Part shown: positions 13,950 through 21,660 of the stretch, piece after piece
Position numbering within the stretch: the stretch's first letter is position 1
How the letters are laid out: each line of letters opens with the position of its first letter
Origin: an uncultured Collinsella sp.
Lineage (GTDB): Bacteria > Actinomycetota > Coriobacteriia > Coriobacteriales > Coriobacteriaceae
NCBI GenBank assembly: GCA_900547805.1
Contig: URIE01000019.1
Span: forward strand, 1-21,660
Length of the DNA stretch: 21,660 bases
Direction of reading: 5' to 3'
Made by a program: the position numbers and the translations under genes
The notes under the pieces: generated by a model
Told to the model about the DNA's origin: nothing
What the model saw: only the letters and a program-made list of their open reading frames with translations
Database searches by the model: none

Positions 13950-15194
13950 ATGGCGGCTCGCGTCTGCCTGGTCCACTATCACGAGGTTGGACTGAAGGGT
14001 AAGAACCGCGCACATTTTGAGCATATCCTCATGGATAACATCAAGGCGGCCTTGGCCGCCTTTTCCGTGAATGCCGTGTCTCGAATTTCCGGTTATATCC
14101 TCGTGACCTTTAACGAGCATCAGGCCGACGAGGCGGCTCGTGTCATTCGCACCGTTCCCGGCGTTGCTCGCGTGTCTTTGGCGTATCACACCAATCGCGA
14201 CCCTCAGGAGTACTGTGCCGCCGCCGTGAAGGCGCTGCGTGAGTTTGGCCCCTTCGATTCGTTTAAGGTGCACGCCAAGCGCTCCAATACCGACTATGAG
14301 CTCACCTCGATTGATATCAATCGACAGGTTGGCGAGGTGCTGTGCGAGGCGTTCCCCGATAAAAAGGTTCAAATGCACGATCCCGACGCGATGGTTCACG
14401 TGCTGGTTGTTCAGGGTAGCGTTTATGTGTACGCGCGCTCCGAGCGCGGTGTGGGCGGTCTGCCGGTGGGCTCTGCCGGTAAGGTCGTGACCCTGCTGTC
14501 ATCGGGTATCGACTCGCCGGTGGCGACCTGGATGCTCGCGCGACGCGGAGCCGTGTGCGTGCCGGTGCATTTTTCCGGTCGTCCGCAGACGCCAGATACC
14601 AGCGAGTATCTAGTGCAGGACATCATTCGCGCCCTTGAGCCGGGTGTCCAGATCGGCCGTCTGTATGTTGTGCCGTTTGGCGACTGCCAGCGCGAGATTT
14701 CGGTGACCTGTCCCAGCAACCTGCGCGTGATCATGTATCGCCGCATTATGTATTCGGTTGCCGAGCGCATTGCACACATCGAGGGCGCCAAGGCTATCGT
14801 GACGGGCGAATCGCTTGGGCAGGTTGCCTCCCAAACGCTTGAGAACATCATGGCCGTCAACGAGGCCGTGAAGATCCCCGTGTTCCGCCCTCTCATCGGT
14901 TCGGACAAGCAGGAGATCATCGCGCGCGCCGAGGAGATTGGTACGTTCGATATCTCGACTGAGGCCGCTCCCGACTGCTGCACGCTGTTTATGCCGCGCC
15001 GTCCCGAGACGCACGCTAAACTCGATGCCGTGCATGAGGCCTGGGAGTTGTTCGATCACGAGGAGATGATCGAGCGCCTGCTCAAGCAGACCGAGTACAT
15101 CGACTTCGAGAGCAACACGTATAAGGCCCCTAAGACCTTAAAACGCAAACATTCGGAGCTTGCTCCGCGTGAGATTTACCAAGATCACGAGTAA
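13950..15194 (+). CDS. thiI: tRNA 4-thiouridine synthetase ThiI, short form
   Basis: 414 aa. The order is an N-terminal ferredoxin-like/THUMP RNA-binding region (about residues 1-165), then an adenylating PP-loop domain with LLSSGIDSPVATW near residues 180-192. The motif is usually SGGIDS; here the first Gly is Ser. A CC pair in PDCCTLFMPRRPETH near residue 341 matches the family's conserved cysteine position. The C-terminal rhodanese domain of enteric ThiI is missing, as in Bacillus, where a dedicated cysteine desulfurase supplies sulfur; no such gene is visible here. The role is thiolation of U8 in tRNA, with a possible link to thiamine thiazole synthesis in the family. It starts directly after the rpoZ stop and ends at a strong terminator. 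Confidence 0.92.
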   Translation: MAARVCLVHYHEVGLKGKNRAHFEHILMDNIKAALAAFSVNAVSRISGYILVTFNEHQADEAARVIRTVPGVARVSLAYHTNRDPQEYCAAAVKALREFGPFDSFKVHAKRSNTDYELTSIDINRQVGEVLCEAFPDKKVQMHDPDAMVHVLVVQGSVYVYARSERGVGGLPVGSAGKVVTLLSSGIDSPVATWMLARRGAVCVPVHFSGRPQTPDTSEYLVQDIIRALEPGVQIGRLYVVPFGDCQREISVTCPSNLRVIMYRRIMYSVAERIAHIEGAKAIVTGESLGQVASQTLENIMAVNEAVKIPVFRPLIGSDKQEIIARAEEIGTFDISTEAAPDCCTLFMPRRPETHAKLDAVHEAWELFDHEEMIERLLKQTEYIDFESNTYKAPKTLKRKHSELAPREIYQDHE

Positions 15195-15204
15195 ATTTGT
15201 GCAT

Positions 15205-15237
15205 AGACCGACGATGCGCCTGCATCGTCGGTCTTTT
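15205..15237 (+). terminator. Intrinsic terminator of the mihF-gmk-rpoZ-thiI operon
   Basis: A perfect 13-bp stem (15205-15217 against 15222-15234), loop GCCT, and TTTT at 15234-15237, 10 bases past the thiI stop. Confidence 0.93.
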
Positions 15238-15309
15238 GCTATCTGGGCATTTTGCGGCTAAGTGTTCATTTGCTGACGTGTGCCTGAATAAATGGACAGA
15301 TTTGTGCAA

Positions 15310-15350
15310 GGTTTTGGTCGGTTTTTGGTTTGACCGCTAAAACCGGTTTT
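15310..15350. repeat. GGTTTT repeats and a 12-bp palindrome upstream of comEA
   Basis: GGTTT(T) occurs at 15310, 15320, 15327 and 15345, and AAAACCGGTTTT at 15339-15350 is a perfect palindrome, 58 bases before the comEA start. TTGACC at 15330-15335 resembles a -35 but has no matching -10. This may be the regulatory region of the competence pair; the binding protein is unknown. Confidence 0.35.
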
Positions 15351-15407
15351 GGAGCGTGGCTGTTGCAGGGCTCCTTTCCTGACACGATGGTGTTGGGAGG
15401 TTTTGCT

Positions 15408-16121
15408 ATGGCGCAGCGCGAACAACACGAACGGGTCAAAAAGATGGACCGCTTGGCGGACAAGCTGCTCGGTCATAAGGCAGTGGTGATGGCGATACTG
15501 GTCGTCATTGCGATGGCGAGCGGCTTGGCGATGGCGAACCTTGGCGGCGGTGCCGGCGGTGTGTCGTTTGAGCGCACTGACGGTACGGGCTCGTTGATGG
15601 AGCCGGGATCCGGTGATGCCTCGAGCGGAAAGACATCCGAAGGTTCTTCGACTAAGGCTTCTGCCGCGGCAGAGGTCTATGTCGATGTCGATGGCGCCGT
15701 TGTGTCGCCCGGTGTATATCGCCTCAAGGACGGCGCGCGGGTGGCTCAGGCGATTGATGCCGCCGGCGGGCTGGCGCCCGAGGCAGACGTTACGGGGCTC
15801 AATCGGGCATCTAAGGTCACTGATGGACAAAAAATCCACGTTCCAACGGTAGGGGAGCAGCAGGCGTCCATTGCGGAAGCCGGTGTTGATGGTGGGGCTT
15901 CCGCATCATTGGGCGTGAGTGGCGCAACGGGCCTAGTCAACATCAATACGGCAAGCACGGCAGAGCTGCAGACGCTCTCGGGCATCGGTCCCTCCATGGC
16001 ACAGTCGATTATCGATGAGCGTACAAAGAACGGTGCTTTTGCCTCGGTTGACGATCTGATGCGTGTGTCGGGAATCGGCGAGAAGAAGCTTGCCAAAATC
16101 AAAGATTGCATCTGCGTATGA
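15408..16121 (+). CDS. comEA: ComEA-like DNA-uptake receptor
   Basis: 237 aa from the ATG at 15408. The domains are a short cytoplasmic N-terminus, one membrane anchor (about residues 24-44), a low-complexity Ser/Gly linker (about 45-85), and a SLBB domain (VYVDVDGAVVSPGVYRLKDG). A C-terminal helix-hairpin-helix DNA-binding domain of about 60 residues follows, with VNINTASTAELQTLSGIG and VSGIGEKKLAKIK. This is the standard Gram-positive ComEA layout: it binds incoming double-stranded DNA at the outer face of the membrane. The frame is open upstream to 15330, but 15408 has GGGAGG six to seven bases ahead. Its stop overlaps the comEC ATG (ATGA), showing coupled translation. Confidence 0.92.
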   Translation: MAQREQHERVKKMDRLADKLLGHKAVVMAILVVIAMASGLAMANLGGGAGGVSFERTDGTGSLMEPGSGDASSGKTSEGSSTKASAAAEVYVDVDGAVVSPGVYRLKDGARVAQAIDAAGGLAPEADVTGLNRASKVTDGQKIHVPTVGEQQASIAEAGVDGGASASLGVSGATGLVNINTASTAELQTLSGIGPSMAQSIIDERTKNGAFASVDDLMRVSGIGEKKLAKIKDCICV

Positions 16122-18421
16122 GTGCGACCGAGCGCGAGCATGTGATGCCTCCGCGGCCCTTGATGCCGTGGACGATGGCCCCGTGTGCCGGCATGTGCGT
16201 GAGCTGCGCTTTGGTGCTTAACGTGGCCGCTGATGCGCTGCTGAGGGAGCGGGTGCCGGCGGTCGGGCCGCTATGGGCCATTCCCGTTGCGGCGGCGGTC
16301 TTCGTTGTGCTGGCTCAATCTTGTGCGCGGCTTGCCCCTTTGAAGCGGTGGCTGTATGCCGCGTCCGTCGGTCTCGTGGCGGGAGCGGTCGTCTCGGCGT
16401 GGTGGGCTGTGGGCACGCTAGGCGCCTCGAAGGCGCTCGACGGTCGAGCGGCAAGCAGCCTCAAGTTTGTCGTGCAGGGTGATCCATCCATAAACGACGA
16501 CGTGTATTCCTATACCTGCGAGGCACGCGCGGACGGTAAGAACTTGGCAGCGGTTCGCCTATCGTGTGACCGCGAGCTCAAGGTCGGGGCGCACGTGCGT
16601 GTTATCGGTCGCGTTTCACGTTTTGAGAACGATGCGTTTGGACGATCGCGCGCGCTCCGAGGCGAGGTACGCAAGGTAAAAGCCGTTCGGATCGTGTCGA
16701 TCGATGAGGGTTCTCCGGGGCCGCTGCTTCGGCTGCGAAATGGGCTGCTTGCGTCCATCGCGCCTGCGACCGACCCGGCGCGTGCGCTCATAGCCGGTGT
16801 CGTCTGTGGTCGTTCGGCCGAGCTACGCGCCCAGCCGGCGGGCGACTGGTTTTCGGTAACGGGAACGGCGCATCTTATCGCCGTCTCGGGCAGCCATTTG
16901 GCTATCGTGGGGTTTGTAATCGAGGGTGTATTGCAAAAGACTCGGCGCTCACGTGGTCTTCAGCGGGCGATATTGGCGATAACGCTTGTGGGCTACGCTG
17001 CCTTTACGGGCGCGTCTCCCTCGGCCGTGCGCGCGTGCTGCATGGTGTTCGCTACGCTTGTTGTAAACGGCGTGGGGCGTCGCCGGCACGGCGCATCGGC
17101 ACTCTTCGTAACCATGTCCATCTTTGTGCTACTGCGACCGACGGTGCTGTTCGAGATGGGTTTTCAGCTTTCATGTGCCAGCGTCTTAGCCATTCTGTGC
17201 TTTTGCCCCTATGCGACCTTCGCTTTGGGTGAGCTGGGTGTGTCATCGGGCGTTGCCAGCATGCTTTCCGTCACGCTGTGCTCGCAACTGGCGACACTTC
17301 CCATTACCATTCCTGCATTCGGTACGTTCTCGCTCATTGCTCCGTTGTCAAATGCGGTCATCGGTCCGGTGGTGAGCGTACTGCTTGCTGTGTCCATCGT
17401 GCTGGTTCCCTTTTCGCTCGTGGCGCCGTTGCGGACTTGGGCGCTCGTTGTGCCCATGATTGCCGCCCGTTGCGCGCTGTTCTTCGAGCAGCTGTTTGCC
17501 GCCGTGCCGGGTGCATCCGTGAGCGTGCCGCCCGATAGCATGTGGATTTACCTAGTGCCGTGTTTGCTGGCGGTTCTGCTGGTCTGGTGGCCGCGTCCCC
17601 GTGCACGTCTTATGGCGGTGGGGCTTGCATGCCTGGTGCTCTTGGCTGCGATTCCGTACGTCTACTGGGATCGATTCGCTCCGCCTTCGGTGACGGTACT
17701 CGATGTGGGCCAGGCCGATGCGATTCTTATCCGCGAGGGCGGCGCGGTAGCGCTCGTCGACTGCGGGCTCGACGAGCGTGTGGTGGCGGCGTTGGTTCGC
17801 AACAATGTCCACCATATCGACGCCGTCTTCGTGACACATTGGGACGAAGATCATTGGGGTGGTCTTCCCGATGTGCTCGATCGGTTTTCGGTTGGAACCA
17901 TTGCAGTTGCAGCGGATGCGCTGGACGGTGCGCCTGCTGAGGTCCTGAATCGCCCCGACGTAACGTATCGGCAGGTGGCTCGCGGGGATACGGTCGATAT
18001 CGGCGCATTTCGGGCTCGTGTGATGTGGCCGTTTGACACGGTGGATGGCGAGGGCAATGAGGACTCGCTTGTCTTGCTGCTCTCCTATGCCCGGGAATGC
18101 AAGAGCCTGAGTATGCTCCTCACTGGTGATGCCGAGCTCGATCAGGAGCGCGAGTTTGTACAGGAGGTGGGTGATATCGATGTGCTCAAGCTGGGGCATC
18201 ACGGCTCAAAAGTTTCCGTCGACAAAGACCTGCTGGAAACGCTTAAGCCCGAGCTCTCTATGGCGAGTGCGGGCGAGGGCAACCGCTACGGCCATCCATC
18301 CGATGCCTGCATCGATGCCGTTCGCGATGCGGGCGGCGCGTTCGCATGTACCATTGAACAAGGAGACATTACCGTCTCGCCGACCGTAACAGGTTTTGCC
18401 ATGCGATGCCAGCGACCGTGA
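16118..18421 (+). CDS. comEC: ComEC/Rec2 DNA-uptake channel with metallo-beta-lactamase-like domain
   Basis: 767 aa polytopic membrane protein that passes one DNA strand into the cytoplasm during transformation. It starts with hydrophobic segments and then an OB-fold-like region (DUF4131-type, about residues 120-200). The competence core carries GTAHLIAVSGSHLAIVG and TGASPSAVRA and several further membrane spans. The C-terminal third is a metallo-beta-lactamase-like domain with VLDVGQADAILI, THWDEDHWGG (metal motif near residue 573), LTGDAE and GHHGSK near 694, all seemingly intact, consistent with a nuclease role. The length is typical for a full ComEC. The ATG at 16118 overlaps the comEA stop; the upstream TTG at 16106 is unlikely. 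No comFA, comGA or dprA is in the window, so whether the cell is transformable cannot be judged. Confidence 0.93.
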   Translation: MSATEREHVMPPRPLMPWTMAPCAGMCVSCALVLNVAADALLRERVPAVGPLWAIPVAAAVFVVLAQSCARLAPLKRWLYAASVGLVAGAVVSAWWAVGTLGASKALDGRAASSLKFVVQGDPSINDDVYSYTCEARADGKNLAAVRLSCDRELKVGAHVRVIGRVSRFENDAFGRSRALRGEVRKVKAVRIVSIDEGSPGPLLRLRNGLLASIAPATDPARALIAGVVCGRSAELRAQPAGDWFSVTGTAHLIAVSGSHLAIVGFVIEGVLQKTRRSRGLQRAILAITLVGYAAFTGASPSAVRACCMVFATLVVNGVGRRRHGASALFVTMSIFVLLRPTVLFEMGFQLSCASVLAILCFCPYATFALGELGVSSGVASMLSVTLCSQLATLPITIPAFGTFSLIAPLSNAVIGPVVSVLLAVSIVLVPFSLVAPLRTWALVVPMIAARCALFFEQLFAAVPGASVSVPPDSMWIYLVPCLLAVLLVWWPRPRARLMAVGLACLVLLAAIPYVYWDRFAPPSVTVLDVGQADAILIREGGAVALVDCGLDERVVAALVRNNVHHIDAVFVTHWDEDHWGGLPDVLDRFSVGTIAVAADALDGAPAEVLNRPDVTYRQVARGDTVDIGAFRARVMWPFDTVDGEGNEDSLVLLLSYARECKSLSMLLTGDAELDQEREFVQEVGDIDVLKLGHHGSKVSVDKDLLETLKPELSMASAGEGNRYGHPSDACIDAVRDAGGAFACTIEQGDITVSPTVTGFAMRCQRP

Positions 18422-18429
18422 TGCTGCCG

Positions 18430-18459
18430 TTGGCGCGGGACCAACCCCTGGGCTAAAAT
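18430..18459 (+). promoter_or_regulatory. Predicted holA promoter
   Basis: TTGGCG (18430-18435) and TAAAAT (18454-18459) are separated by 18 bp and lie 41 bases before the holA start. The -10 again has the GCTAnnnT context. Confidence 0.5.
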
Positions 18460-18499
18460 GGCACGGTACGAATTCGAGAGTCTGCGGGAGGGGAGCGCA

Positions 18500-19462
18500 A
18501 TGTCCGAAACCGGTCTGCTGCCGGCATATCTGATCGTCGGTACCGACGGAGTCAAGCGCGATCACGCCGTCTCGCGTATGAAAGCGCGTCTGGAAAAGTC
18601 GGGTATGGTCGAGTTCAACCTCGACGAGCGCGATATGACCAAAGACCCCGATATCGAGTCGATTATCGGATCGCTCAACACCTTTCCCATGGGCAGCGAG
18701 TTTCGCCTGGTAATCCTTGACGGCTGCTCAAAACTCGCCAAAGCGATCTCCGAGCCGCTTGTCGACTATCTGGCGAGTCCCAGCCCCACGACGGTTTGTC
18801 TCATCATCGCCGACTCGCTTGCCAAGAACACGCGCCTGTATAAGGCGATCGCCAAGATCGACAAGAAGGCGGTGATCGATTGCTCCGGTACCAAGCGCTG
18901 GGAGCTACCGCGCCGCGTGCAGCAGATGGCGACGCAGCACGGCAAGTCGATCTCGACGTCGGCCGCCGAGGAGCTCGTCTCGCGTTCGGGTGAGAACACC
19001 CGCATGCTCGATAACGACTTGGCTAAGCTTGCCCAGATGGTCGAGGCGCCCCAGATTGAGCTTGCCGACGTTGAGCGCTGGATTGTACGTACGGCCGAGG
19101 TTCAGCCCTGGGACTTTCTCAATGCGGTCTCGGCCCGTGACATGCGCCGCTCGCTCGAACTCTTCAATCTACTGCCCGCCAAGAGCTACGTGTGGACTTA
19201 CACATTGCTGTGCGGCCGCATCCGCGAGCTTGTCGTTGCCAAGGCGCTCGATGCGCGCGGACAGGGTCGTGAGTTGGCCGCAACACTTAAGCTCCAGTCC
19301 TGGCAGGTCAAGAATCACCTGACCTGGTCACGTCGCTTTTCGATGGCAGAGCTCGTCGCAGCGCTCGAGGGCGCGGTCGATGTGGAGCTCGCGCTGAAGG
19401 GTTCGGCCGATTCTCAGACCGCGCTTTTGCTCTGGATTACGAACATCTTGAGAAAATCGTGA
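18500..19462 (+). CDS. holA: DNA polymerase III delta subunit
   Basis: 320 aa clamp-loader subunit that opens the beta clamp during replication; normal family length. The N-terminal AAA+-like domain begins LPAYLIVGTDGVKRDHAVSR (the YLI-G-D pattern of HolA) and lacks a functional P-loop, as expected for delta. The middle has NTFPMGSEFRLVILDG and the segment SGENTRMLDNDLAKL. The C-terminal collar domain has WDFLNAVSARD and the helix LLCGRIRELVVAKAL. The ATG at 18500 has GGGAGGGGAG upstream and is preferred over the earlier in-frame ATG at 18458, which lies in the promoter. The holA-rpsT-lepA order is common in bacteria. Confidence 0.93.
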   Translation: MSETGLLPAYLIVGTDGVKRDHAVSRMKARLEKSGMVEFNLDERDMTKDPDIESIIGSLNTFPMGSEFRLVILDGCSKLAKAISEPLVDYLASPSPTTVCLIIADSLAKNTRLYKAIAKIDKKAVIDCSGTKRWELPRRVQQMATQHGKSISTSAAEELVSRSGENTRMLDNDLAKLAQMVEAPQIELADVERWIVRTAEVQPWDFLNAVSARDMRRSLELFNLLPAKSYVWTYTLLCGRIRELVVAKALDARGQGRELAATLKLQSWQVKNHLTWSRRFSMAELVAALEGAVDVELALKGSADSQTALLLWITNILRKS

Positions 19463-19510
19463 TGATACCTGCCTATTTGACAAATTCGTTCTATCCCTTT
19501 GAGGGGGAGC

Positions 19511-19520
19511 GTGCTATAGT
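19511..19520 (+). promoter_or_regulatory. Predicted rpsT promoter, extended -10
   Basis: GTGCTATAGT, identical to the ten bases upstream of rpmB, lies 75 bases before the rpsT start. A perfect TTGACA at 19477-19482 is 32 bp further up, too far to be its -35. Confidence 0.55.
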
Positions 19521-19595
19521 AGGCGCTTGCATGACCTCACCGTGTCTCAGAGGTGTCATACATTTTTTGCAAGGAACTCGAAAGGAACTCCAGAA

Positions 19596-19862
19596 GTGGC
19601 AAACATCAAGTCTCAGAAGAAGCGTATCCGCACCAATGAGGCAGCTCGCATGCGTAACAAGGCTGTCAAGTCCGAGCTCAAGACGCTGACCAAGCACGTC
19701 CAGTCCGCCGTCGCCGAGGGCGACGCCGAGAAGGCCCAGGCTGCCCTCAAGACCGTCACCAAGCGTCTCGACATGGCTGCCGCCAAGCATGTTATCCACA
19801 AGAACCAGGCTTCCAACCGCAAGTCCGGTCTTGCCAAGCTCGTGAACAGCATCAACGCCTAA
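19596..19862 (+). CDS. rpsT: 30S ribosomal protein S20
   Basis: 88 aa, the normal size. The protein starts MANIKSQKKRIRTNEAA and continues with basic helices typical of S20, ending KHVIHKNQASNRKSGLAKLV. The start is GTG at 19596; an upstream open stretch to 19527 lacks family similarity. AAAGGA at 19581-19586, nine bases ahead, is the ribosome binding site. It has its own promoter (19511-19520) and terminator (19897-19933), so it is probably monocistronic. S20 synthesis is autoregulated in enteric bacteria, where a weak start codon contributes; the GTG here would be compatible with similar control, but this is only inference. Confidence 0.96.
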   Translation: MANIKSQKKRIRTNEAARMRNKAVKSELKTLTKHVQSAVAEGDAEKAQAALKTVTKRLDMAAAKHVIHKNQASNRKSGLAKLVNSINA

Positions 19863-19896
19863 GTTGTAAATTTCACACCACACAGATTACGCGCAT

Positions 19897-19933
19897 AAAT
19901 GGAGCCTGTTTTATGGAACAGGCTCCATTTTTT
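19897..19933 (+). terminator. Intrinsic terminator of rpsT
   Basis: A perfect 14-bp stem (19897-19910 against 19917-19930), loop TTATGG, with T6 at 19928-19933. It lies 34 bases after the rpsT stop and just ahead of the lepA promoter. Confidence 0.94.
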
Positions 19934-19945
19934 GTATCGCTCGGG

Positions 19946-19951
19946 TAAGAT
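19946..19951 (+). promoter_or_regulatory. Candidate -10 of a leaderless lepA transcript
   Basis: TAAGAT ends seven bases before the lepA ATG, so transcription would begin at or next to the start codon. No convincing ribosome binding site precedes lepA, which fits a leaderless mRNA. No -35 is visible. Confidence 0.4.
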
Positions 19952-19958
19952 AGTCCGC

Positions 19959-21660
19959 ATGAATACTTCAATTGACATTTCCCACATCCGCAACTTCTCA
20001 ATTGTTGCGCACATCGACCATGGCAAGTCCACGATCAGTGACCGTATCCTCGAGCTCACCCATACCGTCGACGAGCGCGACATGGAGTCGCAGCTGCTCG
20101 ACACCATGGATATCGAGCGCGAGCGCGGCATTACGATCAAGTCCAATGCCGTCCGCGTCTCCTATGATGCCGACGACGGCGAGACGTATCAGTTCAACCT
20201 GATTGACACGCCGGGCCACGTCGACTTTACCTATGAGGTCTCGCGTTCGCTGGCCGCCTGCGAGGGCGCGGTGCTGGTCGTCGATGCCACGCAGGGCGTC
20301 GAAGCTCAGACCGTCTCCAATGCCACGCTCGCCATGAATGCCAATCTGGACATCGTGCCTGCTATCAATAAGATCGATCTGCCGTCGGCACACCCCGATG
20401 AGGTTAAGACCGAGATCGAGGATGACCTGGCGATTCCTGCCGATGATGCCGTGTGTGTCTCGGGCAAGACCGGCGAGGGAATCCATGATCTGCTGGAGTC
20501 CATTGTCTTTTTGATCTCTCCGCCCAAGGGCGATGCGAACGCGCCGCTCAAAGCGCTCATTTTGGATTCGTACTTTGACGAGTATCGCGGTGTGGTGGCT
20601 ACGGTGCGCGTCTTCGATGGTTCCATCAAAAAGGGCGATACCCTGCTTATGATGCAGGCCAAGGGCGACTTTTTGGTCGACGGCGTGGGCGTCAAGCGTC
20701 CTGCCGAGACCCCGGTCGACGCGCTGACGGTCGGCGAGGTCGGATATGTGGTCACGGGCTTGAAGGACCCCGAGGCCGTTCGCGTGGGCGATACCCTTAC
20801 GTGGGCGTCGAACCCCTGCCCCGAGCCGCTTCCCGGTTATCGCGAGGCCAAGCCCATGGTCTATACGGGCCTGTTCCCGATCGACAACAAGGACTACGAG
20901 AACCTGCGTGACGCGCTCGATAAGCTGCACGTCAACGACCCGTCGTTGGTGTGGGAGCCCGAGACCTCGGTGGCGCTTGGCTTTGGCTTCCGCGTGGGCT
21001 TCCTGGGCCTGCTGCACATGGAGGTCGTCAAGGAGCGCCTGGAGCGCGAGTTCAACCTGGACCTCATCGCCACGAGCCCCTCGGTCGACTATCACGTCTA
21101 CAAGACCGACGGTGAGATGATCGACGTTCGCAGCCCGCAGGATCTTCCCGAGGCTACGCGCATCGAGCGCATCGAGGAGCCTTACCTCAAGGCCAAGATT
21201 ATCTGCCCGCCCGAGTATACGGGTGCCGTCATGCAGCTCGCCATCGAGCACCGTGGCGTTACGACCGATATGATCCACCTTACGAGCAAGTCGGTCGAGA
21301 TGCGCTTTGACATGCCGCTCGCTGAGCTCATCCTGGACTTCTTCGATCAACTTAAGAGCCGCACCAAGGGCTATGCCTCGCTCGACTACGAGTTCAACGA
21401 GTACCGTCCCTCCGAGCTCGTCAAGCTTGACATTCTGCTTTCGGGCGACGAGGTGGACGCGCTTTCGTTTATCGTGCACAAGGACAAGGCCTATGGCCTG
21501 GCCCGCGGCCTGTGCGACAAGCTTAAGGAAATCATCCCGCGCCAGCTGTTTGAGGTGCCTATCCAAGGCGCCATCGGCAACAAGATCATTGCCCGCTCCA
21601 CCGTCAAGGCGCGCCGTAAGGACGTTTTGGCCAAGTGCTATGGCGGCGATATCTCGCGTA
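19959..21660 (+). CDS. lepA: Elongation factor 4 (LepA), 3' end outside the window
   Basis: 567 codons are present and the frame is open to the window edge; the family is about 600 residues, so only the last few dozen are missing. It is a ribosomal GTPase that back-translocates or remodels stalled ribosomes and affects 30S assembly. The G1 motif AHIDHGKST is at residues 17-25, followed by RERGITI (switch I), DTPGHVDF at 83-90 and NKID at 137-140. The LepA-specific C-terminal region includes EEPYLKAKIICPPEYTGAVM and, near the end, IPRQLFEVPIQGAIG. The ATG at 19959 gives the family N-terminus (IRNFSIVAHIDHG) directly. A Shine-Dalgarno sequence is weak or absent, and a -10-like TAAGAT sits seven bases ahead. 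Confidence 0.97.
   Translation, partial: MNTSIDISHIRNFSIVAHIDHGKSTISDRILELTHTVDERDMESQLLDTMDIERERGITIKSNAVRVSYDADDGETYQFNLIDTPGHVDFTYEVSRSLAACEGAVLVVDATQGVEAQTVSNATLAMNANLDIVPAINKIDLPSAHPDEVKTEIEDDLAIPADDAVCVSGKTGEGIHDLLESIVFLISPPKGDANAPLKALILDSYFDEYRGVVATVRVFDGSIKKGDTLLMMQAKGDFLVDGVGVKRPAETPVDALTVGEVGYVVTGLKDPEAVRVGDTLTWASNPCPEPLPGYREAKPMVYTGLFPIDNKDYENLRDALDKLHVNDPSLVWEPETSVALGFGFRVGFLGLLHMEVVKERLEREFNLDLIATSPSVDYHVYKTDGEMIDVRSPQDLPEATRIERIEEPYLKAKIICPPEYTGAVMQLAIEHRGVTTDMIHLTSKSVEMRFDMPLAELILDFFDQLKSRTKGYASLDYEFNEYRPSELVKLDILLSGDEVDALSFIVHKDKAYGLARGLCDKLKEIIPRQLFEVPIQGAIGNKIIARSTVKARRKDVLAKCYGGDISR

Noticed and set aside
19477..19520. TTGACA at 19477 paired with TATAGT at 19515 as one rpsT promoter
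   Set aside because: The spacer is 32 bp, far beyond the usual 16-19. The extended -10 alone is the better reading.
19998..21566. 522-codon minus-strand frame opposite lepA
   Set aside because: Same cause as above: repetitive composition, no family motifs, no ribosome binding site, and lepA is clearly the coding strand.
1..21660. CRISPR arrays, tRNA or rRNA genes, prophage or defence genes
   Set aside because: No regular spaced repeats, cloverleaf-like genes, integrase or recognisable defence proteins were seen on either strand. The window is mostly core housekeeping DNA.

Overview
The window looks like chromosome from an anaerobic member of the Coriobacteriia (Actinomycetota), most likely Collinsella or a close relative. 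The reasons are a GC-rich third codon position, the actinobacterial mIHF gene next to gmk and rpoZ, a fermentative bifunctional AdhE, and an NAD-linked class 1B dihydroorotate dehydrogenase (PyrD plus PyrK). This placement comes from gene content and protein character, not from a database search.

Layout. 1-2396 (+): the 3' part of ispG, then proS, abutting. 2427-2542: two hairpin terminators between convergent genes. 2575-6077 (-): adhE followed by an APH-fold kinase of unknown substrate. 6078-6579: adhE promoter region, a decayed REP-associated (Y1) transposase remnant between perfect 17-bp inverted repeats, and the rpmB terminator. 6580-6768 (-): rpmB. 7060-12544 (+): pyrimidine operon pyrR-pyrB-pyrC-pyrK-pyrD-pyrF, preceded by a leader that can fold into an antiterminator, a hexaloop hairpin and an intrinsic terminator. 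12784-15194 (+): mihF-gmk-rpoZ-thiI, tightly packed and closed by a strong terminator. 15408-18421 (+): comEA-comEC, DNA uptake. 18500-19462 (+): holA. 19596-19862 (+): rpsT with a terminator. 19959-end (+): lepA, running off the window.

How it works together. The pyr operon covers aspartate transcarbamoylase, dihydroorotase, dihydroorotate dehydrogenase and OMP decarboxylase, plus the regulator PyrR. carAB and pyrE are not here and must lie elsewhere if the pathway is complete. The rest is core information processing (tRNA charging, nucleoid protein, GMP kinase, RNAP omega, tRNA thiolation, replication clamp loader, ribosomal proteins, EF-4), with fermentation (adhE) and a competence pair.

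The most interesting signals are regulatory. They are the three-state pyr leader and an overlapping 35-codon leader ORF, a possibly leaderless lepA start, a shared GCTAnnnT core in six predicted promoters, a terminator-like hairpin inside the pyr operon, and the transposase remnant. I found no clearly new multi-gene system, CRISPR array, tRNA, rRNA or intact mobile element.
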